Source: Conoideocrella luteorostrata
Lineage: Eukaryota; Ascomycota; Sordariomycetes; Hypocreales; Clavicipitaceae
DNA length: 64,000 bases
Direction: 5' to 3'
NCBI GenBank assembly: GCA_032433595.1
Contig: JASWJB010000068.1
Coordinates: forward strand, 62,001-126,000
Of this stretch, positions 37,047-47,600 are shown piece after piece. Below the pieces are notes generated by a model. The model searched no databases. It saw only the letters and a program-made list of their open reading frames with translations, and was not told the origin of the DNA. A program made the position numbers and the translations under genes. The first letter of the stretch is position 1. Each line of letters begins with the position of its first letter.

Positions 37047-37955
37047 ATGTCTTTCGACACTTCAAAATACGTTGAAGATGAATATCTACCGCCACCATAT
37101 TCTACCACTCACGGAGCCGCAGCAAGAGCGATCGGACGATCCCCAGCGTTCGCGATTGCTCCGCCAGACTCATCGTCCCTTTTCTCTGCGCAACTCTCCA
37201 GCTTAAGGGGACAGATGCGTGAGGAACAGGCTGCTCATTCTTCGGCTCGAGAGCAACAGGATTATGAAATTCTGTCGCTTCTGGTACCATACGTCGAGAC
37301 GCTTCTGCATTCTATCGCGGCTGTTAACCCTCCGCCTAGCCTTGTTGAGGCAACGCTCGTGCCGGACGAAGCTGTCAGCAGGGAGTGGCTGTTCAGCGAT
37401 GCTGAAGCACAGCAAAACGGGCATTTCACAAAGCTAGTACGGGTGGAACGACATCTCAAGCTGGATAGGGGCGATCAAAAGCGGGCACCTCTGACCTCTA
37501 CAAGCCGCAACACCGATGTCGACAACAAGGAGTTTGATGGATGGGGCAGATGGAAAACCGAAGAAGAGGCAGACAAAACCAACTCTGAGATGGAAATGTG
37601 GTGGTTGGATGAAGACATGGCACATCGCCTTGCCAAGCACCTACAGCCAAGTCCGGCCCCGGCGTCCGTTAACAGACAGACCGTCAGGACACAAGTGGAG
37701 CAAAACAAAGAGGCCAAGAAAGGTGGTCGTTGGTCATTTTTCAAGAAGGACGAGCCTCTGGCAAAGGCATCAACACCGTCTGCATCGTCTTCACCGTCTC
37801 CAGCGGCTTATAACACGCCGTTGGATGATATTAATATGACAGTTAAGGCAGAGGAAGTAACCTTTAGGAGGCAGAATGATATGGGTTTATGGGAAAGCAA
37901 GACTGGATGGGGTCTGGTGGTGAGAGTGAACATTCGAGGGACACAGCTGTGCTAG
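37047..37955 (+). CDS. Conserved fungal hypothetical protein with PPPY motif
   Basis: The single exon gives 302 residues from the ATG at 37047. There is no signal peptide or membrane segment. The N-terminus has a PPPY motif at residues 15-18, a ligand type for WW domains such as those of Rsp5-family ubiquitin ligases. A helical region (about 50-100, QMREEQAAHSSAREQQDYEI) and a conserved Trp-rich acidic block (WGRWKTEEEAD, then WWLDEDMAHRLAKHL) follow. A Ser/Pro linker precedes a final basic and hydrophobic block ending WGLVVRVNIRGTQ. I do not recognise a named family. Trafficking or ubiquitin-linked roles are inference from the PPPY motif only. Confidence 0.75.
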   Translation: MSFDTSKYVEDEYLPPPYSTTHGAAARAIGRSPAFAIAPPDSSSLFSAQLSSLRGQMREEQAAHSSAREQQDYEILSLLVPYVETLLHSIAAVNPPPSLVEATLVPDEAVSREWLFSDAEAQQNGHFTKLVRVERHLKLDRGDQKRAPLTSTSRNTDVDNKEFDGWGRWKTEEEADKTNSEMEMWWLDEDMAHRLAKHLQPSPAPASVNRQTVRTQVEQNKEAKKGGRWSFFKKDEPLAKASTPSASSSPSPAAYNTPLDDINMTVKAEEVTFRRQNDMGLWESKTGWGLVVRVNIRGTQLC

Positions 37956-38723
37956 AGATCTGATAGGCGCAAATGGAAAAAATACCCAAGTTGATGAAGT
38001 GCTGAATGTCATAATAATAGGCTATGCTGAACAATATCAATCTATGCAACGGACTCGCTAGCACGATTCTAACTGTTATGTTATTGATAATCCCAGGATC
38101 CAAATCCAAGGTTCCATGGTTTTGCCAAAGCTCCATCGCTAATGGCAACCGTCACACAGCATAACAGGGATACATAAATAAGGCTGTACATACAGGAGTA
38201 GCTGGCTAGAATCCATCATCCTCGTCAATACCCTGTCACAGTAGCGGCCGGTTATTATGGATTCTCGCAGTCGTACCCACTTCCTACAACTTAATTAGCA
38301 CTGCTGTATAAACCTAAGACAGCGGTGAGGTATTATATCTCACGCTAGGTGAAACCTGTTATTCCGTCTATTAATGTAGAGTTTCACCATTCGCTGAATT
38401 TAGCCACAAGTTAGTAGCGCCTGGTAAGAATAATATAGATTATAATTTATTTAAGGATTATATTTGTATGTATCTATATCTTAATTTTTTTATTTGTTTA
38501 AGACCCTTTTGTTATTTTTTTCGATATTGTCTCTAATTACTAAAAACCCCAACCGCTCAACGCGCCACCTTACACGACCCGTGCGGTGCTCCTGTGCGGC
38601 TCGTTGCCGTGCAGCTACACAGTCTTGTTTAAGTTCACACGGCCGGCTGCATCTGATATCCGGCACCATAGAAGTATCCACAAGCTCGTAGCTCATATAA
38701 CCTGCTTCAAAACTACTAGCATG
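37956..38723. other. AT-rich intergenic
   Basis: This 0.77-kb stretch is strongly AT-rich from about 38270 to 38520. It marks the left edge of the low-gene region. No gene was seen. Confidence 0.5.
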
Positions 38724-40005
38724 TTATAGGATGAAAGACTTTAGCATGGGCATCCGTGGCGCTACTTCGGCTGCTGCTCTGAGCACCTCGTTGACTTTTC
38801 CTGGTAACTCATCCACAATCATTTTCTTTGAACTTATGACAAGCCGCTCAATATGTTGCCATATATCGGAACGTGCTGTCAAGAACTCATGTACATCGAT
38901 TCTGTATTCGATTATCAGGGTAGTCAACTACAAGGACAAATCGGCCAACTTGGATCCAAGAAGTGCGAGGCTCCGTCGCCGAATGCGAGAATCTAAATTG
39001 GAAAGATTTCTTTGGGTAAGGCGCAATTCTTTTAATGACAACCCACAGCCCGATATTGCATGAGAAAGATGATTATTGAACGCATCTTTAGCATTAGGAC
39101 ACACATGCGACCATGTAGCCCAATTCAATACCTCAAGAGTTGGAAGGCGCTGAAAATTTTGCATGCAGCTCTTGCATGGAAGTTTCGAGTGGTAAAGGGT
39201 TAATAGAGCCGAAATGACGTCTACTTCGGGTCATGCCGCTGCATGGGGACTACCCAAGTCAAGCTTGAAGTAGAAGTCTATTTCGGCTGCTTGGATACAT
39301 TTTCTCCCCACGCGGGGGATAATAGGTATAGTCGCTGGCGATTAGTGTTCAGAAAAATCTCAATGGGCTCGTTGCGCTGTTGAACCGTCCTTGCCATCTT
39401 TTGCCAATAGCTCTGTGCTTCTGAGAAAATCTGAATGGAGATGCCACCACGAGACACCTCTTTCTGTGTCCAATTAGCTAAAAGGCAAAAAAGTGCGTGT
39501 ATTGCGCGACCTACAGAGACATTATTCTCTGTCTTCTGGAGCTCTAGTTCGAGCATTGGCGAGTATGCGACACTGCGGTCGATGCTAATCGCCAACATCT
39601 CAGCCATAGCTACTTGCTCCTGCGTCCCAGTCACGCTATTCCAGTGGAAGATTTTATGCTCAGTGAGATCAAGTACTAAGTCAAGTTGTCGAAGAAATCT
39701 CCTCTGATGTGTTGCCCGAAATAACACTCGGAAACCGTCGAGCTTAGATATCTGAATGCGGGATTGTCTACATGTCACCCTTTCATAGAGAGCTGCCACT
39801 CCTGAGAGACACTCGCATATTCGCTGACGGAATTTCCATGAGCGTGATATTCGGCCTCTACAAAACAAGTCAGGATTATCCGTCGAATATCGAAAGGGAA
39901 ATCGTACCAAAGCATGGTGTCTTGGCTGCAAAAATATGTGGTTAGAGTTAATTCAGCCACATCCTCTGGGGAATGTGACATAGCTATGATATAGCTTTTT
40001 GTCAA
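38724..40005 (-). pseudogene. Degenerate F-box-like gene
   Basis: On the minus strand a frame carries MLWYDFPFDIRRIILTCFVE and ends SQEWQ, the shape of an N-terminal F-box-like region of large fungal F-box families. The homologous continuation (ALYERVTCRQSRIQISKLDG and onward to 39278) is in another frame, with no room for an intron at about 39780. After a further break, a third segment (LPTLEVLNWATWSHVCPNAK) runs to an in-frame TAG at 38925-38927. Beyond it the same frame continues for about 67 residues (TTLIIEYRIDVHEF). Two frame breaks and a stop make a functional product unlikely. A TTTTTGCAG acceptor just before the ATG near 39916 suggests that an earlier exon existed. Confidence 0.65.
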
Positions 40006-40321
40006 GGAAAGCAGTCTAATGTCTCATCAAGTAAGCTTTGTAGTCTCCACATAGTTTGGGCTCAACTTTTAACCTTGCAAATGGAAACTTAACAGAATTC
40101 AACTCTCACCAGCAAGACCGAGTCGTAAAATAGGCAATGGAACCCGGAAAAGGGTTAGTAATGCTATCCAAGCATTAATTTTATTTGGCATCAAGCACGG
40201 ACTAAGTCAACCTGCCCCCCGCTAATTTTCTTGCAAAAAACCGCTAAATAACACCCAGGGTTAAAGCCAAAACGCCTGCGAATAAAGATTAGGTAAACTT
40301 AACCTAGCTTACTAAATCATA

Positions 40322-41063
40322 TCAGCTAGTACTAGCTTCCGCCTCACTGTCATGAATCTTGCGTCGATTCTTAAAGCGAAAATAGACTACAATGCCAACA
40401 AGAAGCATCCATATAGCCAGCTCGGATCCGTAAATCACTAACCCATATATTTTAATACTAGGTTGAAAAACCACAGACACTAGAGATGTAAAATCGCCGC
40501 TTAGATCAAGAAATGCGAACCTGAGGGAGACGCCAGCATCAGATTTTTTTCCGGCCATTTCAAAACAATGCCATAGAACCCCGCCGGCTAACAAAACAGC
40601 CGCAATGACAGCCATCAGTATCGATGCCCACTTATGCCCACGTTCGCGTGCAACTCTAAGCGCAAAGACTAGGCCGATCTCTGCTCCTGCCAGGAACGTA
40701 GCCATGGCGCCAGCAATCATAATAGCCTTCGTTAATGGCCATTTTTCGCCGTAATATTTGCACTGGCACCATGTGAAAAGGCTAAGGAAAATGAGTATAT
40801 TTGGCTGAATTTGAAGGGCAATATTGAAGTCGTCCGCAATATTGTACACGCCTAGCGGAAGGCCAGCTCCGGCCCAGGACAACAAAAAGGCTGAAGTCAA
40901 CCCCTTTGAGTCATGGCGCCTCCAGTTCTTCCAAATTTGGGGTAGGAGCTGTTTCCTTTTTAAGTCTGAGGCTTGTGAAGGGAGGGGAAGGGAAGCTCAC
41001 CTGAAGCGACCAGAGCACGGCGCCTAAAGTGCCAAAGACAGTTGCGACGACCGGATTGCCCAT
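40322..41063 (-). CDS. PQ-loop repeat membrane protein
   Basis: This is a small polytopic membrane protein of the PQ-loop (MtN3/cystinosin-like) group, which includes vacuolar amino-acid exporters. Two exons on the minus strand (41063-41001 and 40948-40322) give 229 residues. The 52-nt intron has donor GTGAGC and joins LWSLQ to LLPQIWKNWR, placing the PQ motif at about residues 22-31. About seven hydrophobic segments follow and the tail is basic and acidic (RFKNRRKIHDSEAEAS). Only the first PQ motif is canonical. The gene sits head to head with the Ada-type gene, with 257 bp between start codons. The substrate is unknown. Confidence 0.85.
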
Positions 41064-41320
41064 CGATGAGCCTATAGTGAAAGTAAAAGTGAAAGTGAGT
41101 ACTATTAGTCTTGCCTTACTTTTTAGCTACGACAGCATTTTATAATCGTTTCATGGTGGTTCGAGACTCACAATAACGTAGACTATCCATAAGCGGGGCT
41201 CGCCTAGAACTAACCAACCACGCTTCTGTATTTGTTCCCGCAGTAACGTCGAAGTGGCCAATTAGAACCTAGCAATGGCGAGAGATTTTCCTGCTTTATC
41301 TTCCTTACCTGGACCCTACA
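41064..41320. promoter_or_regulatory. Short shared promoter, PQ-loop gene and Ada-type gene
   Basis: Only 257 bp separate the two divergent start codons, so the genes must share a promoter region. It contains AGTGAAAGTAAAAGTGAAAG near 41078, an imperfect direct repeat. Co-regulation is inference. Confidence 0.5.
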
Positions 41321-42052
41321 ATGGAGTCTCCGCAGGTAGTCACATCACATTATTATTTTAAATCTCAATCTTTATTAGATTTCATGGGCCAAGAATCGGA
41401 TCGATTAACCCGGTCACGTTGGCTTGCGGTTTCCCGACGCGACCCTGCTGCCAACTCGTTATTCCTTTATGGTGTCACATCTACTCACATCTTCTGCCGC
41501 CTAACTTGTCCGGGTAGGGTCGCCCGTCGGGCCAACGTTGTCTTCTTCAACAATTTGCACGATGCTTTGGAATCAGGCTATCGACCGTGCAAGCGATGCC
41601 AGCCGCAAAAGTCCGGTTGGACTCGAGAGAGCCAGCATCAGCTTGTCGCAAATCGCGCTTTCGACCTGATCGCCAGTGCAGTGGTGCAAGGCGTCCCGTG
41701 GACGGTGCAAGATATTGCTAAGAATCTAAATATTAGCGGCGCGCATCTACACCGGCAATTTAAAAAGTGTTATGGTTTCACACCTAAAGCTTTTGCGTTA
41801 TTGTTCCAAGAAGCGAACCGAGAACTCTTACAACAGCACTACTATCAGCCCAATCTTACAAAGGCGCAATGCTCGACTTCAGAACTTTCACAGGCATGGT
41901 TTGAGGAGTGGATATCAGCGCCTAGTCTATCAGCTGTTAGTTCAGTTCCGATGTCCAGTGAAGCAATTGAGGATAGCTGGCTTCCCCCTTGTGATTTATT
42001 TTCGTCTTTGGTTGATGATAATGCTCGCATGGACGATCTTAGACTAGCTTGA
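41321..42052 (+). CDS. Ada-type methylphosphotriester sensor with AraC-like HTH
   Basis: This is a fungal protein matching the N-terminal half of bacterial Ada (or Bacillus AdaA). It probably takes methyl groups from DNA phosphotriesters onto a zinc-bound cysteine and may then act as a regulator. The single exon gives 243 residues. Cys59, Cys63, Cys90 and Cys93 have spacing x3, x26, x2, identical to the E. coli Ada zinc ligands (38, 42, 69, 72). The surrounding blocks FLYGVTSTHIFCRLTCPGR and GYRPCKRCQP agree. An AraC-type helix-turn-helix follows (about 125-170, WTVQDIAKNLNISGAHLHRQ). There is no O6-methylguanine methyltransferase domain. The last about 60 residues are unlike Ada. The family is mainly bacterial, so an old transfer is possible. 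Confidence 0.9.
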   Translation: MESPQVVTSHYYFKSQSLLDFMGQESDRLTRSRWLAVSRRDPAANSLFLYGVTSTHIFCRLTCPGRVARRANVVFFNNLHDALESGYRPCKRCQPQKSGWTRESQHQLVANRAFDLIASAVVQGVPWTVQDIAKNLNISGAHLHRQFKKCYGFTPKAFALLFQEANRELLQQHYYQPNLTKAQCSTSELSQAWFEEWISAPSLSAVSSVPMSSEAIEDSWLPPCDLFSSLVDDNARMDDLRLA

Positions 42053-42180
42053 TCCCTAGCCCCTCTGGGCTTCGGCATCTGTCTTTTTTCTTTAACTAGC
42101 TACTAGTTGACAATATTTAATCAGCGCTAATATACCGCCTATATAATTATACAACCAACAGGGCGGGCTTTGGGTGCACT

Positions 42181-42262
42181 TGTTACATGTTAAGATAGCT
42201 ATAGTGAGCTCGGGTCACCCTAGTCACTCACGTAACGGATTCAACTGTCGCGTCATGTGCCT
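42181..42262 (+). repeat. LTR-like repeat, partial copy
   Basis: It starts TGTTACATGTTAAGATAGCT and aligns with the copy at 52866 for about 80 bp, then diverges. The right end is missing or too decayed to see. Confidence 0.45.
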
Positions 42263-42798
42263 TTATACGTGTGAGGGAGCAACTTGCAGCAGTGGCAATC
42301 GGCAGGAATAGATAGATTTGAATTAAATGAATTAAATTGCAGAGCCATGAAAGTGATGACTGCCGACGATAATAATCGTGATGCCTTTTCTGAAGAATAC
42401 TATAATCCTCCTATATAGTCCTTCAGCAGCCGGAACATTTCCTTGAATTTAGTGACCATAGGCCTACATTTCTTAGCATTGTGCCACCAGCTTCCCCTAT
42501 TACACAATTCTATCTAATCGAGGCTTTGGTAATTTCCGAAGGACCATCTCCGGGAGATATAAGAAGGACAAAACTTACAAAACTACGAGCAAACAGGAAT
42601 AATCTATTTATAAACTAACGTTAGGCCTTAAGGATAAGACCACGTGAGAGGGACATTGTGTTATAGCCCTAGCTAGCAGGCTGCAAAGAAGCTAACCACA
42701 GGCGCTACCCCTGCTACAGTACATAACTCCCAGCACAGAATAAGGATTGTTCCGTAATAGAGGGAAGAGTTTACTAGGCACTCACGTGAACCGGTAGT

Positions 42799-43008
42799 TG
42801 TTGCGTATTAGGATAGCCATAGCTAGCATAGGCTACTCAGGTCACTCACGTGATAGACTCAGCACATAAAAGGTCGAGTCTAGCCCGTTAGTAGATAAAA
42901 TTAATAACTATCTTACAACAACTTTACATCTGACTTGTGTTTTACTTTGAATACTGACAATCCACGTGCTACATCTAGCATCCCACTAGGCGTATCCAGC
43001 ACGTAACA
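42799..43008 (+). repeat. Solo-LTR-like repeat copy
   Basis: This is a 210-bp copy starting TGTTGCGTATTAGGATAGCC and ending CAGCACGTAACA. It aligns with the copy at 52866 over its length, including the shared ATAAAAGGTCGA core, the GATAGACTC block and the CTAGCATCCCACTAG block near the right end. The TGTT start and AACA end are the inverted ends typical of LTRs. No coding domain adjoins it. Confidence 0.55.
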
Positions 43009-44032
43009 CCTAGTCGGCAGACCTCGTGGGGTTGCACCTAGTGCAATATTGTCGCATAGAATATAAGCCCTAATTACAGCCACTAGAGAGAATTCGGTAG
43101 GCCTACACTTTTTCTTTATAGTTAAATAGTAAATTGTTCTAAAAAATATAGTAATTTGTAAATCCCTAGGTTGCTGTAATAGACTAGCCTTAGGGCATCT
43201 GCAAACAAGCGTCAATTGTAATCCAAATAACAGCGCGGCCTCACAAGTGAAGAAATTAAATAGCAGAAGCAACATGGGCGTAGGGGCCACGGCAGGTCTC
43301 GTGGCTATTTAAGAGCAGGTGAAAATACTAGGGCAATTAAATTATTAGTTATACAGGAAGAGGAAAACACACTGTTATCGCTGTCTATAGTTACTACCGA
43401 GGCTACTGACAAAGCCACGAACGAGACTAGCAGCGAGATTATAGTCGCAACGCCTAGATAGATAGCCCGGAAAGCCCGGAATAACTAGTCCGACTGGTCA
43501 ATGTGAACACATTCAAAGAAAACACTAGAAATCGCGTTTTTGAGCGAATTGGCCCTCGCGCTGCTAAAAAATCCGTTAAATTCCGTGGCACCCGGCCGCG
43601 TTTAGTGAGAGGGGTAAGTTTCTAGGAATTTGTGTGTGTTTTACGCAGTGGGGTGTGGCAACTAACCTTCTAGGCCAAAACAGGCTAGATGAGGACTACG
43701 GGGTTTTCTAGCGTATTTCTTAGCAGCTCAGAGTAGAGATACTCCAAAATAGAACATTACGAGTTTTCTCGTATAGAGCTGCTTATTACTCCGTAGATGC
43801 CCCGTATTTTCTGTGGCAGGGCATGGTGGTGGTGATGTGTGCGTATCAAATGTGGATTACAGCGATAACTAGCGCGTTTTGCAACAGTTGCGATTAGAGA
43901 TACTTAAGTGAGGGGTCTCCGCCGTACTGCTGCCCCAAGTGTCGCTTCCTACAACATGGCCGCCTGGTTCTTTGGTTTGTAACCCCGCGGGCGGTACACT
44001 TCCTCACATTCCAGACTATCCCTATCACCACT

Positions 44033-44864
44033 ATGCCGTTGTCTCGCCACTACCAGAGTTTCGTCACCAAGGCTCTCAAATTAGTGCCTCTCTTTGCGCC
44101 AGAGCCTATTTCACCTCGCCGGGCTCATGAACAAGATGCGTCATTTTTCTATAGGCTCCCTCTTGAGCTGCGTGAGATAATCTGGCGGCAGTATTTCGGA
44201 AAGCACGCAGTCCACGTTAGGGTACTCAAGTCTAAGAGGCTTTATAGTATAGAGTGTTTACTTTGGAACATAGATGACGACTACGAAAAGCTCGCTCATT
44301 ATATTGAACACAGGGACGCAGCCCTCTGCGACCATATCTCGCTTCTACTAACGTGCAAGAGGATGTATGTCTTCTGGCTATTCTATTTATATCCTTTGGC
44401 TAACGTGTGTTGAAAGCTACTTCGATTGCTTCCCTCTTCTGTATCGAGAGACTTATTTCGATTTCTCGCACAATCCGTCAGCTCTTACAGCGATGTGCAG
44501 ACGACTTCCAGCATCTCATGTTGCTAGTATATCCAAAGTTCACCTAGTTCATGACATAAATCGGCCTCTCTACTTGGATCGCAAGGATCATGGCGAGATT
44601 GAGATGGAATGGGTAAACATCTGGGATACTCTAGCGTCCATGAAAGGTCTTCAGTGGCTAAGGGTTGTAGTAACATCACCCGAGTATAATGCCCGAGAGT
44701 TGACAGAGCGCGAGTGGACTCTATGGGAAGGGATTAGAAAGGTAGCACAGCCTGCGCACTTTGAGCTTGTTCTTCCTTTCCCTGCTGCTGCCTCGACGCG
44801 GGAGGAGACATTGCCATGCACTATTATTCGCCAGGTACCAACACTAGTGACAAACCCCGCTTGA
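44033..44864 (+). CDS. Conserved fungal protein, DUF7730 / F-box-like
   Basis: Two exons (44033-44364 and 44417-44864) give 259 residues. The 52-nt intron has donor GTATGT and joins LLTCKR to IYFDCFPLLYRETYF. This restores the usual block in which a TCKRIY-type motif precedes a PLLY motif. The N-terminal motif FYRLPLELREIIWRQYFG (about residues 39-56) is the F-box-like start of the DUF7730 family, which is abundant and mostly uncharacterised in filamentous fungi. The C-terminal part, with WVNIWDTLASMKGLQWLRVV, also fits. It has no signal peptide. The gene lies in repeat-rich DNA but shows no stop or frameshift. Confidence 0.78.
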
Positions 44865-44947
44865 GAAATTTTTCAATAACTATGCACGTTGCCGTGAGAC
44901 AACAATCCCAGTTAGCTACCTAGTTTAATATTAGGAGCAACCAGACT

Positions 44948-46569
44948 TCAAGAAAACCACCGTTCCTTAAAGCGTAGCGCATCGGATGGTGACTCTCGGG
45001 CCCGAAGGGCCGCTTTTCTTGTGACACCTGGCTTTGATGCAGGCTCCGCATGTTCCTCCATCTTTCCAGCTTCCTGAGCTCCATGGTCATTGTTGTGTCC
45101 GTCGCCCGGGCTTGTAAATGTACCATCTGCATTAACCATACCGCCCTGATTTATCAGACCGGAAATGGAAGTAAACAGAGCGATGGAATCTGTTATAGGT
45201 TTTAGACTTAGATGTCGGAAAATAAAGGGTTTATAGGACAACTTACCAGCGTTATTTTGCGGCACATTCTCTCCACCTCGCTTTGTAGACAGGGTGCGAC
45301 AGTTCTTCCATCCTAGTGACAAAAGTGTTAGTCCAGTTTCTTGCTCCATTCAAGAACAGAATGGAATAGAACATAGCCTTAAGCTTACCGTAACCCTTAT
45401 ATCCGCCAACATCCACTGTTTTGCCCCCACGTCGCGTATGTGATAACTTTACCTCAGATGAGTCAAAAGATGTGAAAGTTTTGCCGAATTAAATCCTCAC
45501 CTCATGGACCATGACTTTGTCAAATAGTTGTAACAGATCAACAGGAGTATATTTGACCCAAGTCGCGAGTCTATCTAACTTGAGCGCGGAGATCATGGAA
45601 CCTAACACACCAGGTCGAAACTGGTTTTGGAATTGGAAATCCTGCTTTATAGCATAGGCAAGAAACCAGGGGCAGACTTGTAAACTATCTGGCTCAAAGC
45701 GGTTGTGTGGTAGAATAGTAAAAGCGAGTGCAGTGGCGCAATCGAACCTTGACCGCAAGTACTCTTTTATAGCTGCGAATTACAATTTTCTTGGATCAAT
45801 AATATTGAACTTCCTCTATTGATAAAGAGGGGTTATAAAAGCGCTCTCACCTGTGTCGAAGGTTCTTTCAGAACCGTCTTCGGCAGGGACTCCTACTTTT
45901 AGACGTTTGTGTGTGCAATACACTCGCTAAAGGGGTCCGTCAGAACTTCAAGGGGGGAAAACATCGACCTGTTCACCTAATACCATGTAGGTAGACTTAC
46001 CACATCGGCATCTCTGGGGCCTCTTCCCGTCGGCTCACCATGAACAGGTGTCGCGGCATCTGCTATCCCTTGCAAGTCCTCTTTCATATATATCCCGATA
46101 AGCAAGACAGACTAACTACGGTTGGAGAAAGGAAAATCGGGCGCCAATCATGAACTTACTATTGATCCTCACGCGGAGAACATCTGTCTCCTCAGTGCCA
46201 TATAAATACTGGAACAATTGATCCCCGTTACGACTAAATCCCGGCTCTGTATTTGACTGACCAAGCTCAGCAAGAATACTAGCAGACGCAAAAGCACGAG
46301 TGAGAAAGGCTCGCTCATCTGCGTTGCCTATTAATGTAAGCATGTAGGAGCAGTGGCCAGACCAGGACCAAATGTCAACTTACTGAATTCCATCAGTATG
46401 GGCTCAAGTTTTCAATATCTGGATATGAAATTCAAAATAAAATATAAAAGCACAGCGAAGCTTACCAGTCATCCTGAATTGCGTACCCGGCGTGACATCG
46501 TTGGTTGTGGAGAAGAAACAATGCAAGCAAAGAAACCGAAAAGAGTGGTTTAAAAAAGGTTAAGAGCAT
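44948..46569 (-). CDS. Secreted HEXXH metallopeptidase (aspzincin-like), N-terminal exon disrupted
   Basis: This looks like a fungal secreted peptidase of the lysine-specific metallo-endopeptidase (aspzincin, M35-like) domain type. Supported exons on the minus strand are 46327-46173, 46111-46001, 45926-45851, 45772-45501, 45446-45389, 45312-45247 and 45189-44948. They join in frame. The 45447-45500 intron splits the zinc motif, joining MVHE to LSHT, so HELSH is restored. TVDVGGYKGYGWKNC and NNADSIALF follow, as in the family. Upstream, the ATG at 46569 opens a good signal peptide (MLLTFFKPLFSVSLLALFLL) ending at the donor at 46465. A 35-nt exon at 46418-46384 has the right phase but carries two TGA codons. 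The gene may be inactive, or its 5' splicing may differ from my model. Confidence 0.6.
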
Positions 46570-47600
46570 TATCGCATCGAAGTTGTTTGTTGTCAAGGCT
46601 ATACTGTCGCTCACCTAAACGAAAGGTAATGAATCAGAGTGCTAGGGGGGATCGGCAACTTATATCTCTACTTGAAGCGGATCCATGGCTAGACTACTGA
46701 TTGTAGGCATAACACACATGAGTCCTTGCATACTTCTTTAAGGTAACAGCTGTGTCTGTTACCGTGCTTCTGCAAAAACGTCATAGAAATAAACTGTCGT
46801 CTTAAGATGACGTGATCCTTGAACAGATCCTTGAAGGTACACGCTGCAAGCCGTCGAATCCTTCGTGAGTTATAAGATGGCCAATGTGGGAAATAAAAAA
46901 TAGTAATGAAAGGCAAACTCTGGTGATGGGGGTTAAAAAATAAACAGTCTCTCAGTAATGATACTTGGAGCTTTATGTAAACATGTACATTATGAATCAG
47001 TCGTATACGAGAAATATGTTATTAGATATTAGACAGTTCCCAAGGCGGTAGTAGTATAGTCCACATGGCGAATCAGCACGATAATGGAGAATGTGCTATT
47101 ACTCATTAGTTAGTTACCAACGCGGTAATATCCTCAGCAGAAAGGCTATTAATATAAATGCAGCGACTATTAATCTATTAGGCACACCAGGCAAGGGAGT
47201 TTCATGACACGAGCGAGCTTACATGCACACTGGGGTCTCTGACCAACAACAGGCGTAAGACAATAGAAAGGCTATTAATATTAATGCGGCGACTATTAAT
47301 CTATTAGGCACACCAGACAAGGAATTTTCATGACACGAGCGGGCTAACATGCGCACCGGGGTCTCTAACAATGACAGTCATGAGATCATTAGGCACGGGA
47401 GCACAAATACATGGGATTTGATGACGCGAGGACAGCAAGAGCAGAATGACAGCACAGCAAAATAACTCCGTCTCACCATCATTTCTGATACCGCTAGTAT
47501 CTGCTGCCATCATAAAAAGAGAAGATCCCCCCCAAACGAGTTCTTCGGCTCTTGTAAATGCACGCCACTGTGCAGTTAATTGCACGAACCGACAGCAATC
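46570..47600. other. Intergenic with a duplicated unit
   Basis: This 1-kb stretch lies upstream of both the metallopeptidase and the secreted cysteine-rich protein genes. It contains the 126-bp-period duplication at 47139-47370. No gene was seen. Confidence 0.5.
47139..47370. repeat. Two-copy direct repeat, period 126 bp
   Basis: Unit 1 (47139-47246) and unit 2 (47265-47370) both start AGAAAGGCTATTAATAT and run through CGACTATTAATCTATTAGGC to a GGGGTCTCT block. They are highly similar, and most differences are transitions (for example CAGGCAAGGGAGTTT against CAGACAAGGAATTTT). The strong A bias in unit 2 resembles repeat-induced point mutation. Confidence 0.75.

Larger units (their letters stand above)
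42053..44032. other. AT-rich repeat-bearing intergenic region
   Basis: This 2-kb stretch has elevated A+T. It contains two copies of the LTR-like repeat listed separately (42181 and 42799) and one TACTCCGTA at 43787-43795. The minus-strand frame 42913-43290 overlaps repeat sequence and was not called. Confidence 0.5.

Noticed and set aside
42913..43290. 125-codon minus-strand frame
   Set aside because: Overlaps the LTR-like repeat at 42799-43008 and shows no protein motif.
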